Assembly: GCF_018408705.1 (NCBI RefSeq)
Contig: NZ_AP023420.1
Coordinates: forward strand, 1,054,001 to 1,118,000
DNA: 64,000 nt
Direction of reading: 5' to 3'
DNA from: Pusillibacter faecalis
GTDB taxonomy: Bacteria; Bacillota; Clostridia; Oscillospirales; Oscillospiraceae
Shown: positions 28,500-36,704 of the stretch, piece by piece
Numbering within the stretch: position 1 is the stretch's first letter
Layout: every line of letters starts with the position of its first letter
The notes under the pieces: model-generated
What the model was told of the DNA's origin: nothing
Databases searched by the model: none
Seen by the model: only the letters and a program-made list of their open reading frames with translations
Program-made: the position numbers and the translations under genes

Positions 28500-28597
28500 T
28501 TGATAGAGCCGTTCCGTTCCGAGGAGAACAGCCGTGTGAATGCGAACTAAAACACGCCGGATTCCCCCTGGCGGCAGAAATCAGGCGTGAAAAAGCG

Positions 28598-28632
28598 GAG
28601 CCGAAAGTCAGACGCTAATCGGCTCGGATTTT
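28598..28632 (-). terminator. Terminator of the tyrosine recombinase, inside the invertible segment
   Basis: GAGCCGA (28598-28604) and TCGGCTC (28619-28625) form the stem, with a T-run on either side (GATTTTTT on the plus strand; CGCTTTTTC on the minus strand). It would end recombinase transcripts now, and after inversion would lie upstream of the flipped promoter. Confidence 0.6.
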
Positions 28633-28657
28633 TTGCGCCCTAAAACGGGCGGCTATC

Positions 28658-28686
28658 TTGTATTTTGCTGTGGGAGCTGTTATAAT
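28658..28686 (+). promoter_or_regulatory. Consensus promoter inside the invertible segment
   Basis: TTGTAT (28658-28663), a 17-bp spacer and TATAAT (28681-28686). In the sequenced orientation it points into the 3' end of the convergent recombinase gene and has no sense gene to serve. Flipped about the 14-bp repeats it would occupy about 28548-28576 on the minus strand, some 120 bases from the start of the 28428-26780 operon. Confidence 0.65.
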
Positions 28687-28734
28687 TTAACAAAATATGT
28701 AGGGAGCAGTGTTGTTTTGTTCCTTTACGATTGT

Positions 28735-28748
28735 CAAAATAACAATTT
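28735..28748 (-). repeat. Right arm of the 14-bp inverted repeat (IRR)
   Basis: CAAAATAACAATTT is the exact reverse complement of 28486-28499 and ends four bases before the recombinase stop codon. Spacing between the arms is 235 bp. Confidence 0.65.
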
Positions 28749-28752
28749 CGTC

Positions 28753-29598
28753 CTACGATACAAGGCCGAGCTTTTCCATCTGCCGCAAATGCTCCACCCC
28801 CGTCGTCACCAGATAAATGCGGGTGGTTTCCATGGAGCTGTGCCCCAGTACGTCAGCCAGACGGGCGATGTCCCGGCATGCCCGATAAAAGGTCCGTGCA
28901 AACAAGTGGCGGAGATTATGGGGATATACCTTGGCAGGGCATACCCCGCTCAGTGTGCACAGCTGCTTCATCTCAGCCCAGATCTGTTTTCTGGACATCC
29001 TTCTTCCGCTTCTGGTGATAAAAATTTCACCAGAAGCGATTTTATGTTTCCGGGCATACTTCAAGAGCTTCCGGCAAAGCTTGTCCGGCAGCAAAATGAC
29101 CCGGATCTTCCCCTTCAGCGCAATCTCCGCGCGGCCAACCCTGGCGGTCTCCACCGTGATATAGGGTACTTCGCTCACCCGGATTCCCGTGCCGCAGACC
29201 GTCTCCATCAACAGGGCGAGCCGCTCTTTTCCATGGTCTCTGGCTGTACCCACCAGATGCGTGTACTCTGCCCGCGTCAGCTCCCTGGACTGATCCCGGA
29301 AGGCCCGGCGCTGAATTCTTAAAAATTTCACCCGGCAGTCGTCCCATCCCAGGAATCCAAACAGTCCATTGAGTGCTGCTACCATGGAGTTCACCGTTAC
29401 TGGCGCATGGCTCGTCGCGAGCAGCTCCGTCTTCCACTCTGCGGCCCGTTCCTGGGTGACGGCTCTGCCGTCCAGCCAGCGAAGAAACGCCCGCAGGTCC
29501 CGCTGGTATTTCTCCACGGTGCCGGGTGCGCGCTCCTCTGCCAGCAGATGGCCCCGAAATGCCTCAATCTGCGCGAGGGTCAGGTTGTGTTCGTCCAT
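28753..29598 (-). CDS. Tyrosine recombinase, probable DNA invertase
   Basis: The protein has 281 residues. The N-terminal SAM-like arm-binding domain covers about residues 1-90 (TLAQIEAFRGHLLAEERAPGTVEKYQRDLRAFLRWL). The catalytic domain has all key residues: R in GTGIRVSEVPYIT, K in LKGKIRVILLP, HxxR in YPHNLRHLFAR, H in LGHSSMETT and the nucleophile Tyr in RIYLVTTG. The size matches XerC/D-type invertases and integrases. ATG 29598 has GGGAGGA upstream, and the open frame beyond it (to 30015) has no ribosome site and poor protein character. The 14-bp inverted repeat next to its 3' end makes site-specific inversion the best guess. It is too distant from the phage cassette to be an obvious phage integrase. 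Confidence 0.85.
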   Translation of the reverse strand: MDEHNLTLAQIEAFRGHLLAEERAPGTVEKYQRDLRAFLRWLDGRAVTQERAAEWKTELLATSHAPVTVNSMVAALNGLFGFLGWDDCRVKFLRIQRRAFRDQSRELTRAEYTHLVGTARDHGKERLALLMETVCGTGIRVSEVPYITVETARVGRAEIALKGKIRVILLPDKLCRKLLKYARKHKIASGEIFITRSGRRMSRKQIWAEMKQLCTLSGVCPAKVYPHNLRHLFARTFYRACRDIARLADVLGHSSMETTRIYLVTTGVEHLRQMEKLGLVS

Positions 29599-30089
29599 TT
29601 CTTGATTCCTCCCAAACCTTATGGTATCTCTAGTCTTCCTGAATCCGCGGCCGCTATGTACATCGTCCTCTCCGCCTGCGGACATGACCGCGGGCGCAAA
29701 GCGGCGGACAAGCCTGCGGCGCCGGCAAAAGTGGGGTTGTCCGTTTCTTGATGGAGTGAGCGCATTTTTAAAGGCCTTCTGACCTGCGCAGCTATGTGCA
29801 AGCCGGACCAGCGGTTCTCTCACACTCCCGGCAGCTGTGCGATTCGCGCATAGACAGCCGCCACACCGCATCCGGACCCCGCCGCCCCTCGCAAGGCATG
29901 TTCCAGCGCCGGGTTTTGTCGTTGATTGGTAACATGATAGCAAGGGCTCCGAAAAAAGCGCAAGGCTCCTTGATGAGATACCGGCAGGCTCCCATGACAG
30001 GTGGGGCTTGCTCATTTGCCGATCTTCCTATACAATAGAGATATTCCTGATGGATTCTTTGAATCTTTGCTTTATTTTAGGAGGGTACT
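29599..30089 (+). other. Intergenic stretch without a supportable gene
   Basis: About 490 bases between the recombinase start and the AIM24 start. Frames are open on both strands because of GC content, but none has a start signal and protein-like sequence. Only the AIM24 promoter at its right end can be named. Confidence 0.4.
30008..30036 (+). promoter_or_regulatory. Promoter of the AIM24 operon
   Basis: TTGCTC (30008-30013) and TACAAT (30031-30036) are separated by 17 bp, about 50 bases before the start at 30090. Confidence 0.5.
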
Positions 30090-30866
30090 ATGTCTTATCA
30101 AATTTCAAACTTCACGGATAATGACGACATCAAGACGCTGGACCAGCAGGGTCCCTTCTCCATTATTGAGTATCAGAGGGATTTGAGCGTAACTCCAGCC
30201 TCCGCTCTAAACGCCTATTACTGCTCCCAGATGAATGTACGCAAGCGGCAGGTGGTCTGCGATCTTTCCAAGGCAGATATCACGACTCAGGCTGGCGCCA
30301 TGCAGTGGATGCTGGGAGATGTCAATGCCACCACTGGTATCAAGGGAGTCGGTGATCTGCTGGGAAAAGCGGTACGAGGCAAGGTTACTGGCGAGTCTGC
30401 TATTAAGCCGGAATATACCGGCAGCGGCATTTTGGTGCTGGAGCCCACCTACCGGCATCTGATTCTCATGGATGCCGGCAGCTGGAATGGCGCCGTGGTG
30501 CTGGATGATGGGCTTTTCCTGGCCTGCGACTCCAAGCTCAAGCACAAGGCCGTGGCTCGTTCTACCTTTTCCTCGGCAGTGGCTGGCAATGAGGGCCTGT
30601 TCAACTTGAGCCTCAGCGGGCAGGGCATCTTCTGCATTGAGGCCGAGTGCCCCAAGGAGGAGCTTGTGGAAATCAGCCTGCAGGACGATGTGCTGAAAAT
30701 CGATGGAAACTACGCCATCGCCTGGAGCGCCTCCCTGCAGTTTACCGTGGAGCGCTCTGGCAAATCCCTCATTGGCTCCGCCGCCTCCGGAGAGGGGTTG
30801 GTGAATGTGTACCGCGGCACTGGAAAGGTTTTGATGATGCCTACAGCCAAGATGCCCAACGTTTGA
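30090..30866 (+). CDS. AIM24 family protein
   Basis: The 258-residue protein has the AIM24/DUF124 beta-roll pattern: repeated Gly-rich turns (STFSSAVAGNEGLFNLSLSGQGIFCIEA), a C-terminal WSASLQFTVERS and the closing GEGLVNVYRGTGKVLMMPT. The family folds like the TRAP beta-ring. Mitochondrial Aim24 affects membrane organisation, and the bacterial role is unsettled. GGAGGG precedes ATG 30090. It is the first gene of a five-gene operon. Confidence 0.85.
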   Translation: MSYQISNFTDNDDIKTLDQQGPFSIIEYQRDLSVTPASALNAYYCSQMNVRKRQVVCDLSKADITTQAGAMQWMLGDVNATTGIKGVGDLLGKAVRGKVTGESAIKPEYTGSGILVLEPTYRHLILMDAGSWNGAVVLDDGLFLACDSKLKHKAVARSTFSSAVAGNEGLFNLSLSGQGIFCIEAECPKEELVEISLQDDVLKIDGNYAIAWSASLQFTVERSGKSLIGSAASGEGLVNVYRGTGKVLMMPTAKMPNV

Positions 30867-30941
30867 TTCCCCTGTCCGGCGCGGAGCGCGGTCCTCTAGC
30901 CAGCCATGGACCGGCGGTCCGCTATGAAAGGAGGCATGCGT

Positions 30942-31184
30942 ATGGCCGAAATTTTTGAATTTCCCCCGTGCGGGGACGAAGGCGCCCCCGCCGCCGGGAG
31001 CCGCAAGGAGCTGCTTGCATATTTAGCGTCCGTGGAGGAGCAGATAGATCAGCTGAATCAGCAAGAACCGCCGGGGATGTCTGGAGAGGAATACGAGGCC
31101 TGGGCCGACCGCCACGAGGAGCTGGAGGACTTGGCGGACGATCTGCGTGACCGGCTGGATGAACTAGGAGGCTCCCATGACTGA
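30942..31184 (+). CDS. Small acidic coiled-coil protein
   Basis: The 80-residue, highly acidic protein has a long helical segment (RKELLAYLASVEEQIDQLN) followed by EEYEAWADRHEELEDLADDLRDRLDEL, a predicted coiled coil. AAAGGAGG lies seven bases before ATG 30942, so the ATG at 30936 and the upstream extension are unlikely. Its stop overlaps the next start by eight bases. Function is unknown. Confidence 0.6.
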   Translation: MAEIFEFPPCGDEGAPAAGSRKELLAYLASVEEQIDQLNQQEPPGMSGEEYEAWADRHEELEDLADDLRDRLDELGGSHD

Positions 31185-31509
31185 CTTTCCTTGCTACAAG
31201 CTGGAAATTTTTATTCCGGAATCCCATCTTTCCGTTTTACAGCAAGCCCTGTGGGAAACGGATGCCGGTCACATCGGCAAGTATGACTGTTGCCTCTCTT
31301 ACAGTCCTGTCACCGGCTGCTGGCGTCCGCTGGAGGGATCGCACCCCTATCTTGGCACTCTGGGGCAGCTCCGTACAGAGCCAGAGCTGAAGGTGGAAGT
31401 CGCCTGTCCCACCGGGCGGGTAGAGGCGGTGTTGGCAGCCGTGAAGCGGGTGCATCCCTACGAGGAGCCGGTGATCAATGTCATTCCTCTGTACCGCACC
31501 GGCCTTTAG
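31177..31509 (+). CDS. Stand-alone NIF3-type PII-like domain protein
   Basis: The 110-residue protein equals the insert/C-terminal domain of NIF3-family proteins (YqfO): YKLEIFIPESHLSVLQQALWETDAGHIGKYDCC, the Gly-x-x-Arg-Pro-like CWRPLEGSHPYLG, and VKRVHPYEEPVINVIPL. The domain resembles CutA/PII folds and may bind metal or a nucleotide. It is found alone here without the metal-dependent NIF3 core. It is translationally coupled to the gene before it. Confidence 0.7.
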   Translation: MTDFPCYKLEIFIPESHLSVLQQALWETDAGHIGKYDCCLSYSPVTGCWRPLEGSHPYLGTLGQLRTEPELKVEVACPTGRVEAVLAAVKRVHPYEEPVINVIPLYRTGL

Positions 31510-31535
31510 CGGGTGTACAGGAAAGGAGTTTTCCT

Positions 31536-32282
31536 ATGCCAGAGAATCCATATGACGACCCAATATTTTTTAAAAAGTATGCGCGAATGTACCGCTCCCT
31601 TCACGGTCTGCGCGGGGCCGGGGAGTGGCCCATGTTACAAAAGCTCCTGCCGGATTTCACCGGCAGGAAGGTGCTGGATTTGGGCTGCGGCTATGGCTGG
31701 CACTGTCAGTATGCCGTGGAACACGGCGCGGCTGAGGTGGTGGGTGTTGACAGCTCCCGCCGCATGCTCTCCCGGGCCCGTGAGCTTCATACGGACGAAC
31801 GCATTGCCTATCGTCTCGCTGCTATGGAATCGCTGGACTTTCCAGCGGCATCGTTTCATGTGGTACTCAGCTCCCTGGCCTTTCACTACGTGGCAGACTT
31901 TCCAGCTCTGGTAGGCCGCATTGCCCAGTGGCTGCGCCCCGGCGGAAGCTTTGTCTTCTCCGTGGAGCACCCAGTATTTACCTCCTATGGAACGCAGGAC
32001 TGGTGGTATGGTCCCGACGGGACCATACTCCACTTTCCGGTGGACCGCTATTTTGAGGAGGGGCCTCGGGAGGCGGTCTTTCTAGGCGAGACCATGACCA
32101 AGTATCACCGCACTCTGACCACCTATCTCCAGACGCTGCTGGAGCAAGGCTTGGTTCTCCGGCAGGTAGTGGAGCCCCGGCCCCCACAGGAGATGATGGA
32201 CCTTCCCGGCATGCGCGAAGAGCTGCGCCGGCCCATGATGCTGCTGGTGGGCGCGGAAAAACCGGGGGAGGCGTCCATATGA
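31536..32282 (+). CDS. Class I SAM-dependent methyltransferase
   Basis: The 248-residue protein has motif I at residues about 46-56 (KVLDLGCGYGWHC), an acidic residue ending strand 2 (VVGVDSSRRM), a post-I segment AMESLDFPAASFHVVLSSLAFHYV and LRPGGSFVFSVEHP. These are typical of a small-molecule methyltransferase of the UbiE/Methyltransf_11 type. AAAGGAG precedes ATG 31536. The C-terminal half (WWYGPDGTILHFPVDRYFEEG) forms the substrate cap. The substrate is unknown. The stop overlaps the next gene by 4 nt. Confidence 0.85.
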   Translation: MPENPYDDPIFFKKYARMYRSLHGLRGAGEWPMLQKLLPDFTGRKVLDLGCGYGWHCQYAVEHGAAEVVGVDSSRRMLSRARELHTDERIAYRLAAMESLDFPAASFHVVLSSLAFHYVADFPALVGRIAQWLRPGGSFVFSVEHPVFTSYGTQDWWYGPDGTILHFPVDRYFEEGPREAVFLGETMTKYHRTLTTYLQTLLEQGLVLRQVVEPRPPQEMMDLPGMREELRRPMMLLVGAEKPGEASI

Positions 32283-32986
32283 ACCATCCACCCATTGCGG
32301 CATTCCCCTTTGGAGCAGTGCCTGCCATTTTATATGGCGCGGACAGCCCCCATGTCTGGTTGTACCTCCACGGCAAGCTGGGGCGCAAGGAGGAGGCGGA
32401 ATCCTTTGCCCAGCTGGTGTGTCCCAGCGGCAGCCAAGTGCTGTCCATTGATCTCCCCGAGCATGGGGAGCGTTGCTCCGACAAATCCTTTGCCCCTTGG
32501 GACGCCGTGCCTGAGCTGGAAAACCTCTTGACATTGGCTCAATCCCGCTGGGATCATATCTCCCTGCGGGCCACCAGCCTAGGGGCTTGGTTTTCCCTGC
32601 TGGCCTTTGCCGGCAGACCGCTGGAACAAGCCCTTCTGGTCTCGCCGGTGCTGGATATGGAACGGCTGATCCGTGGTATGATGGCCGGAGCCTGCGTCAG
32701 CGAGGAGGAGCTGCGGGCCAGGGGCGAAATTCCTGTGGAGTTTGGGGAGACGCTGTCCTGGCGGTATCTCCAGTACGCGCAGACTCACCCCCTTGTGGTC
32801 TGGGATACTCCCACCGCCATATTGTACCCCGAGCACGATGCCCTCACCAGCCGGGAGACGGTCGAGGCCTTTGTCCGGCGTTTTCGGTGCCGCCTGACGG
32901 TGCTGGAAAATGCCCAGCACTGGCTCCACACGCCAGAGGAGCTCTCCGCCCTGCACCGCTGGGAGTCATCATCAGTGCTTGTTTGA
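32279..32986 (+). CDS. Alpha/beta hydrolase
   Basis: The 235-residue protein starts in an ATGA overlap. It has an oxyanion-side strand VWLYLHGKLGRK, a nucleophile elbow ATSLGAWFSL (Ser with Ala in place of the first Gly), an acid loop PEHDALTS and the catalytic His in ENAQHWLHTPEE. The fold and size match small esterase/thioesterase-like hydrolases. It is the last gene of the AIM24 operon and is followed by a strong terminator. The substrate is not predictable. Confidence 0.75.
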   Translation: MNHPPIAAFPFGAVPAILYGADSPHVWLYLHGKLGRKEEAESFAQLVCPSGSQVLSIDLPEHGERCSDKSFAPWDAVPELENLLTLAQSRWDHISLRATSLGAWFSLLAFAGRPLEQALLVSPVLDMERLIRGMMAGACVSEEELRARGEIPVEFGETLSWRYLQYAQTHPLVVWDTPTAILYPEHDALTSRETVEAFVRRFRCRLTVLENAQHWLHTPEELSALHRWESSSVLV

Positions 32987-33078
32987 TCTGCCCCTTAATT
33001 AAAGAGGCAGGCCATACAGAACTGTTCGCCCGCCGGGCGTATACTTTCAGAGAAACGTGCTACATAAGCATCCCGTCA

Positions 33079-33123
33079 AAAACAGCCGACCGGTTTCAGA
33101 GAAACGGGCCGGCTGTTTTTTAT
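33079..33123 (+). terminator. Terminator of the AIM24 operon
   Basis: The near-palindrome AACAGCCGACCGGTTTC (33081-33097) pairs with GAAACGGGCCGGCTGTT (33101-33117), followed by TTTTAT. The rest of 32987-33381 holds an AT-rich upstream region and the promoter at 33247. Confidence 0.85.
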
Positions 33124-33246
33124 AAAATAAATTTCTTTTCTTGCAATTTCCTGCAAAAACAGCAAAATTCCCCCGCTTTTTTCTATGTATGATATTATAA
33201 AAAGAGCTATGATGTCATACAACGAGCGCGTTGTCATTTTTTTCTC

Positions 33247-33275
33247 TTTACAAATTAGACATAATCTGTTATGAT
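33247..33275 (+). promoter_or_regulatory. Promoter of the M20 peptidase operon
   Basis: TTTACA (33247-33252) and TATGAT (33270-33275) have a 17-bp spacer, in a strongly AT-rich stretch, leaving a leader of about 100 bases. A small hairpin with a T-run lies just upstream (33219-33241). Confidence 0.6.
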
Positions 33276-33381
33276 AAGCATAATCTAAACGAAATGCATA
33301 AAATGTTTATAGCGTGCTTCTTGTTTGTTGTCGAGGATTTCAATGAAATTCCTCGTTTACCGTCAATCAGGAGGAATCAGG

Positions 33382-34659
33382 ATGGTCCGGAACCAACTCG
33401 TCTCTCAAATTGATCAGGCTGTGGAAAGTCTTACGGACGAACTGACGGAGTTCGCCTGCACCATATTTGGCATTCCCACACAGAATCCTCCCGGCAACAA
33501 CTACCGTCAGTGTGCCGAGGCCATCGGTGCCATGATGCAAAAAATCGGCATGGACGTGGAGTATGTGGAGGTGCCGCAGGAGCGTCTTTCCGAGCTGGCT
33601 CCTCGGGGCGAGGGACTTCCTCGCATTAGCGTGGTGGGGTACTTAGGAGACAAGGCCCAGCGTCCCAATATTCACTTCACCGGGCATTACGATGTGGTGC
33701 CGGAGGGCACTGGCTGGACCACAGATCCGTATGGCTGTGAAATCCGGGATGGGAACATTTACGCCCGGGGCTCCGCTGACCAGAAAAGCGGCATTGTATC
33801 TGAGGTGATCGCCGCTTATGCCCTGCAAAAGGCAGGACTCAAATTGAAGGGGACCTTGATCGCCTCCGCCACGCCGGATGAGGAAACCGGCGGGCAGGCT
33901 GGCGTTGGCTACATGGTAGAGCAGGGCTATTTTACCAGAGAGAGCACCGACTACTGTGTGATTACTGAGTGTCTGGATGTGGACAAGGTCTGTATCGGGC
34001 ACCGGGGTACGCTATGGTTTGAGATTGACATTACCGGGCGGCAGAGCCATGGCAGCATGCCAAGCGAGGGCGTCAACGCTCTGGAATTTGCACAGCGGCT
34101 TATGCAGGCCATTGACGAGGATATCCGTCCTCTGATTGCGGAGCCCACCCCTCTGCCGGTTCAGCCCCCCGCCTGCCGGCAAACCACCCTCACCCCCACC
34201 ATTTTGCAAGCGGGTGAAAAGATCAACACCGTGCCCGGCAGCTGTCGGATCGGTTATGACTGGCGGCTGATTCCGGAGTTGAGCGTGGAGTGGGCAAAGG
34301 AGCAGATCACCGCCGTGTGTGAAAAGGTGAAGGCCTCCATGCCCGGGAGTGATTATACCATTCATTATCTGGGGGAGGATAACCCCACGCTGGTTCCGAA
34401 GGATACGGACCTTGTCAATACGTTTCTTGCCAATGGCAAAACATATCTTGGCCGGGAAATGGAGTTCTCTGTCAGCCCTGGGATGGATGATCAGAAATAT
34501 GTGGTGCAAAAGGGAAAGCTGGATCACTGCATCGTCTACGGCCCCGGGCGGCTTACCCTGGCCCACAAGTCGGATGAATACGCCAGTATTGAAGAGATGA
34601 AAATGGCGGCCAAAATCATGGCTCTCTCCGCAGTGGACCTGCTGGGCCTTGCAGAATAA
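33382..34659 (+). CDS. M20 family metallopeptidase (ArgE/DapE type)
   Basis: The 425-residue protein has the first metal His/Asp in HFTGHYDVVPEG, the bridging Asp in ARGSADQKSG, the catalytic Glu-Glu in TPDEETGGQAG, a metal ligand in ITECLDVD and the late His in GPGRLTLAHKSDEY. The dimerisation domain lies at about 215-320 (HGSMPSEGVNALEFAQRLMQAI). Such enzymes hydrolyse N-acyl amino acids, small peptides or carbamoyl compounds. AGGAGGA precedes ATG 33382, and the longer frame from 33325 lacks a ribosome site. Followed by a sodium symporter pair, it probably handles a substrate imported by that transporter. Confidence 0.85.
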   Translation: MVRNQLVSQIDQAVESLTDELTEFACTIFGIPTQNPPGNNYRQCAEAIGAMMQKIGMDVEYVEVPQERLSELAPRGEGLPRISVVGYLGDKAQRPNIHFTGHYDVVPEGTGWTTDPYGCEIRDGNIYARGSADQKSGIVSEVIAAYALQKAGLKLKGTLIASATPDEETGGQAGVGYMVEQGYFTRESTDYCVITECLDVDKVCIGHRGTLWFEIDITGRQSHGSMPSEGVNALEFAQRLMQAIDEDIRPLIAEPTPLPVQPPACRQTTLTPTILQAGEKINTVPGSCRIGYDWRLIPELSVEWAKEQITAVCEKVKASMPGSDYTIHYLGEDNPTLVPKDTDLVNTFLANGKTYLGREMEFSVSPGMDDQKYVVQKGKLDHCIVYGPGRLTLAHKSDEYASIEEMKMAAKIMALSAVDLLGLAE

Positions 34660-34684
34660 GTTAGACTGCGGCGCACCAGCTGAC

Positions 34685-34705
34685 GGTGCCTATCATGCAG
34701 GCACC
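34685..34705 (+). promoter_or_regulatory. Hairpin between peptidase and transporter genes
   Basis: GGTGCCT and AGGCACC form a 7-bp stem with a 7-nt loop, without a following T-run, in the 166-base gap before the YhdT-like gene. It may set relative expression within the operon. Confidence 0.35.
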
Positions 34706-34825
34706 GGCGGCATACCGGCCGCTTTCTATAGAGGTAAGGAGGCGCAACTCATTGAAAGGGAGGAGAGAAGCGCCTCCGAGCTGAACCATTCTTTTGTAAT
34801 TTTTTGAAGAGGAGGAGATTGCAAA

Positions 34826-35086
34826 TTGAAAAAGTTAAGTCGTGAAGAGCTTGAGAAAGAGCTTCGGAAAGAAGCCCAGGGCACATGGATTCTGACCATT
34901 GTCTGCGCCCTGATCCACATTGTTCCGGCATTCCTTCTAAATGGAAACGGACAACAGATGTTCCATATGCCTCAGTGGTTTGTCGTCAGCGTGTTTGGCT
35001 CCGGCATCGTCGCTATCATTGGCATCATTATTTTAACGAAAAACTTCGCCGACTTCGATTATGACGAAGAAGCCGCAGAAGAGTAA
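34826..35086 (+). CDS. yhdT: YhdT/DUF997 family small membrane protein
   Basis: The 86-residue protein has a charged N-terminus (KKLSREELEKELRKEAQGTW), two membrane helices (about 22-40 and 52-71) and an acidic tail. This is the YhdT/DUF997 layout, a family encoded next to PanF-type sodium symporters and thought to be an accessory subunit. The start is TTG at 34826 with AGGAGGAG nine bases before. It ends 20 bases before the symporter gene. Confidence 0.75.
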   Translation: MKKLSREELEKELRKEAQGTWILTIVCALIHIVPAFLLNGNGQQMFHMPQWFVVSVFGSGIVAIIGIIILTKNFADFDYDEEAAEE

Positions 35087-35106
35087 AAAAGGGGGTAATT
35101 TAAGTC

Positions 35107-36594
35107 ATGACATCTAGTCAAGTTGTTATTCTTTGCATCATGATCGGTTACCTCGTTTTGAACGTGACAATCGGCATGATCATGTCCAAGCGCCAAGAGC
35201 GCGCCAGCACCATGAGCCAGGAGAAGAAGTACTTCATTGGCTCCCGTGGCATGAACGGCTTGGTTCTGGCTATGACCACCATGGCTACATACACATCCGT
35301 CAGCTCCTTTATTTCCGGCCCTGGCGCTGCTGGCATGACCTATGGCTATGCCCAGGTGTGGGTGGCGGCCGTGCAGTTCGGCGCGGTGTTCCTGGTGATG
35401 GGTGTGCTGGGCAACCGGCTGGCCATCGTCTCCCGCAGAACCGGTGCTGTCACCATCGCCGGCTATCTGAAGGCTCGCTATAAGTCTGACGGTCTGGTCA
35501 TTGTCACCAGCCTTCTGATGGTGGCCTTCTTCATCGCTCAGATGATCTCCCAGTTCACCGGCGGCGCCACCCTGGTGGAGTCTGTCACCGGTCTGCCCTA
35601 CTGGGCCTCCCTGCTGATCTTTGCCGCAGTGGTAATTATCTATACCTCCTTCGGCGGCTTCAGCGCAGTGGTCATCACCGATACTATCCAGGGCATCATC
35701 ATGGTGCTGGGCACCTTCCTGTTCATGTTCTTCGTGGTTCGCGCCGCCGGCGGTCTGTCTGGTATTGACGCCGGCCTTGCTACCAACCTGCCCGATGTTT
35801 ATGACAACCTGACCGCCGTTTATAAGCCCGGCGCTCTGTTGTCCTTCTGGGTGCTGGTTGGTATCGGCACCATCGGCCTGCCTCAGACCGCGGTGCGCTG
35901 CATGGGCTTCAAGAACACCAAAACCCTGAAAAACGCCATGGTCATCGGCACCATTGTCTGCGTGGTCGTGATTGGCGGCATGCACCTGGCTGGTGCTTGG
36001 GCCGGCGCTCTGCTGGATGCCGAGAATCTGCCCACCTCCGACTACATGATCCCCATGCTGGTGCAGCGGATTATGCCCACTCCTCTGGCTGGTCTGTTCC
36101 TGGCCGCTCCTCTGGCCGCAGTCATGTCCACGGTGTCCTCTCTGCTGATTCTGGCCTCTGCCGCCATCATCAAGGACCTGTATCGGACCTATATTGTGAA
36201 GGACAACAGCCAGAAGGTTGCTGCCTACAACAAGAGCTTCTCTAAGCTGAGCTTCGGTGCCACTTTGGTCATTGGTATTATCACCTATTTCCTGGCTTTG
36301 GACCCCCCCGACATCATCTTCTTCCTGAACCTGTTCGCCATGGGCGGTCTGGAGTGCGCATTCTTCATGCCTCTCGTGGGCGGCGCCTTCTGCAGGTTCG
36401 GTACCAAGCAGGGCGCCATTGCTGCCGCTCTGGGCGGATGCGCGGTGTATGTGTTCTGCTACTACAATGTCACTTGGCAGGGCGTCAACGCCGTGGTCTG
36501 GGGCCTGCTGGCCAGCGTCATCCTGTACCTCGTCGTCAGCAAGGCCACCGTCGGCAAGGGCTTGGATCAGGATATTCTGGAAAAATGCTTCTAA
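35107..36594 (+). CDS. panF: PanF-like sodium:solute symporter
   Basis: The 495-residue polytopic membrane protein has about 13 helices. SSS-family signatures include KKYFIGSRGMNGLVLAMTTMATYTSVSSFISGPGAAG, FTGGATLVESVTGLPYW, YTSFGGFSAVVITDTIQGIIM and LFLAAPLAAVMSTVSSLLILASAAIIKDLYRTY. Together with YhdT this is the pantothenate permease layout, but relatives transport other organic anions. With an M20 peptidase first in the operon, an acylated amino acid or similar acid is also plausible. Confidence 0.85.
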   Translation: MTSSQVVILCIMIGYLVLNVTIGMIMSKRQERASTMSQEKKYFIGSRGMNGLVLAMTTMATYTSVSSFISGPGAAGMTYGYAQVWVAAVQFGAVFLVMGVLGNRLAIVSRRTGAVTIAGYLKARYKSDGLVIVTSLLMVAFFIAQMISQFTGGATLVESVTGLPYWASLLIFAAVVIIYTSFGGFSAVVITDTIQGIIMVLGTFLFMFFVVRAAGGLSGIDAGLATNLPDVYDNLTAVYKPGALLSFWVLVGIGTIGLPQTAVRCMGFKNTKTLKNAMVIGTIVCVVVIGGMHLAGAWAGALLDAENLPTSDYMIPMLVQRIMPTPLAGLFLAAPLAAVMSTVSSLLILASAAIIKDLYRTYIVKDNSQKVAAYNKSFSKLSFGATLVIGIITYFLALDPPDIIFFLNLFAMGGLECAFFMPLVGGAFCRFGTKQGAIAAALGGCAVYVFCYYNVTWQGVNAVVWGLLASVILYLVVSKATVGKGLDQDILEKCF

Positions 36595-36614
36595 GCTCCT
36601 GATAAATTCCTCCC

Positions 36615-36655
36615 AACCAGCAGCCCATTTTGGGCTGCTGGTTTCCTTATTTCCC
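36615..36655 (+). terminator. Terminator of the symporter operon
   Basis: AACCAGCAGCCCA (from 36615) pairs with TGGGCTGCTGGTT, loop TTT, followed by TCCTTATTT. Confidence 0.8.
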
Positions 36656-36665
36656 GGTTTCATAA

Positions 36666-36704
36666 CATGAAGAGGCGAGGGACCATATCCCTCGCCTCTT
36701 CATG
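36666..36704 (-). terminator. 17-bp perfect stem at the end of the phage cassette
   Basis: The arms 36666-36682 and 36688-36704 are perfect complements (CATGAAGAGGCGAGGGA) with a 5-nt loop. The stop codon of the last phage gene lies inside the stem. There is no clear U-run on the minus strand, so it may be a transcript-end protector rather than a classical terminator. Confidence 0.5.

Noticed and set aside
28753-29598. Recombinase as the integrase of the phage cassette
   Set aside because: It lies 7 kb from the cassette with two host operons between, and no direct repeats resembling attachment sites were found around the cassette. The adjacent inverted repeat fits an invertase better.
29599-30015. 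N-terminal extension of the tyrosine recombinase to 30015
   Set aside because: The extension is Arg/Gly/Ser-rich without protein character. A good ribosome site sits before ATG 29598, and 281 residues is the normal length.
35059-36663. A 534-codon minus-strand frame opposite the sodium symporter
   Set aside because: His/Gln/Gly-rich shadow of the membrane protein gene, and it starts and ends in neighbouring terminators.
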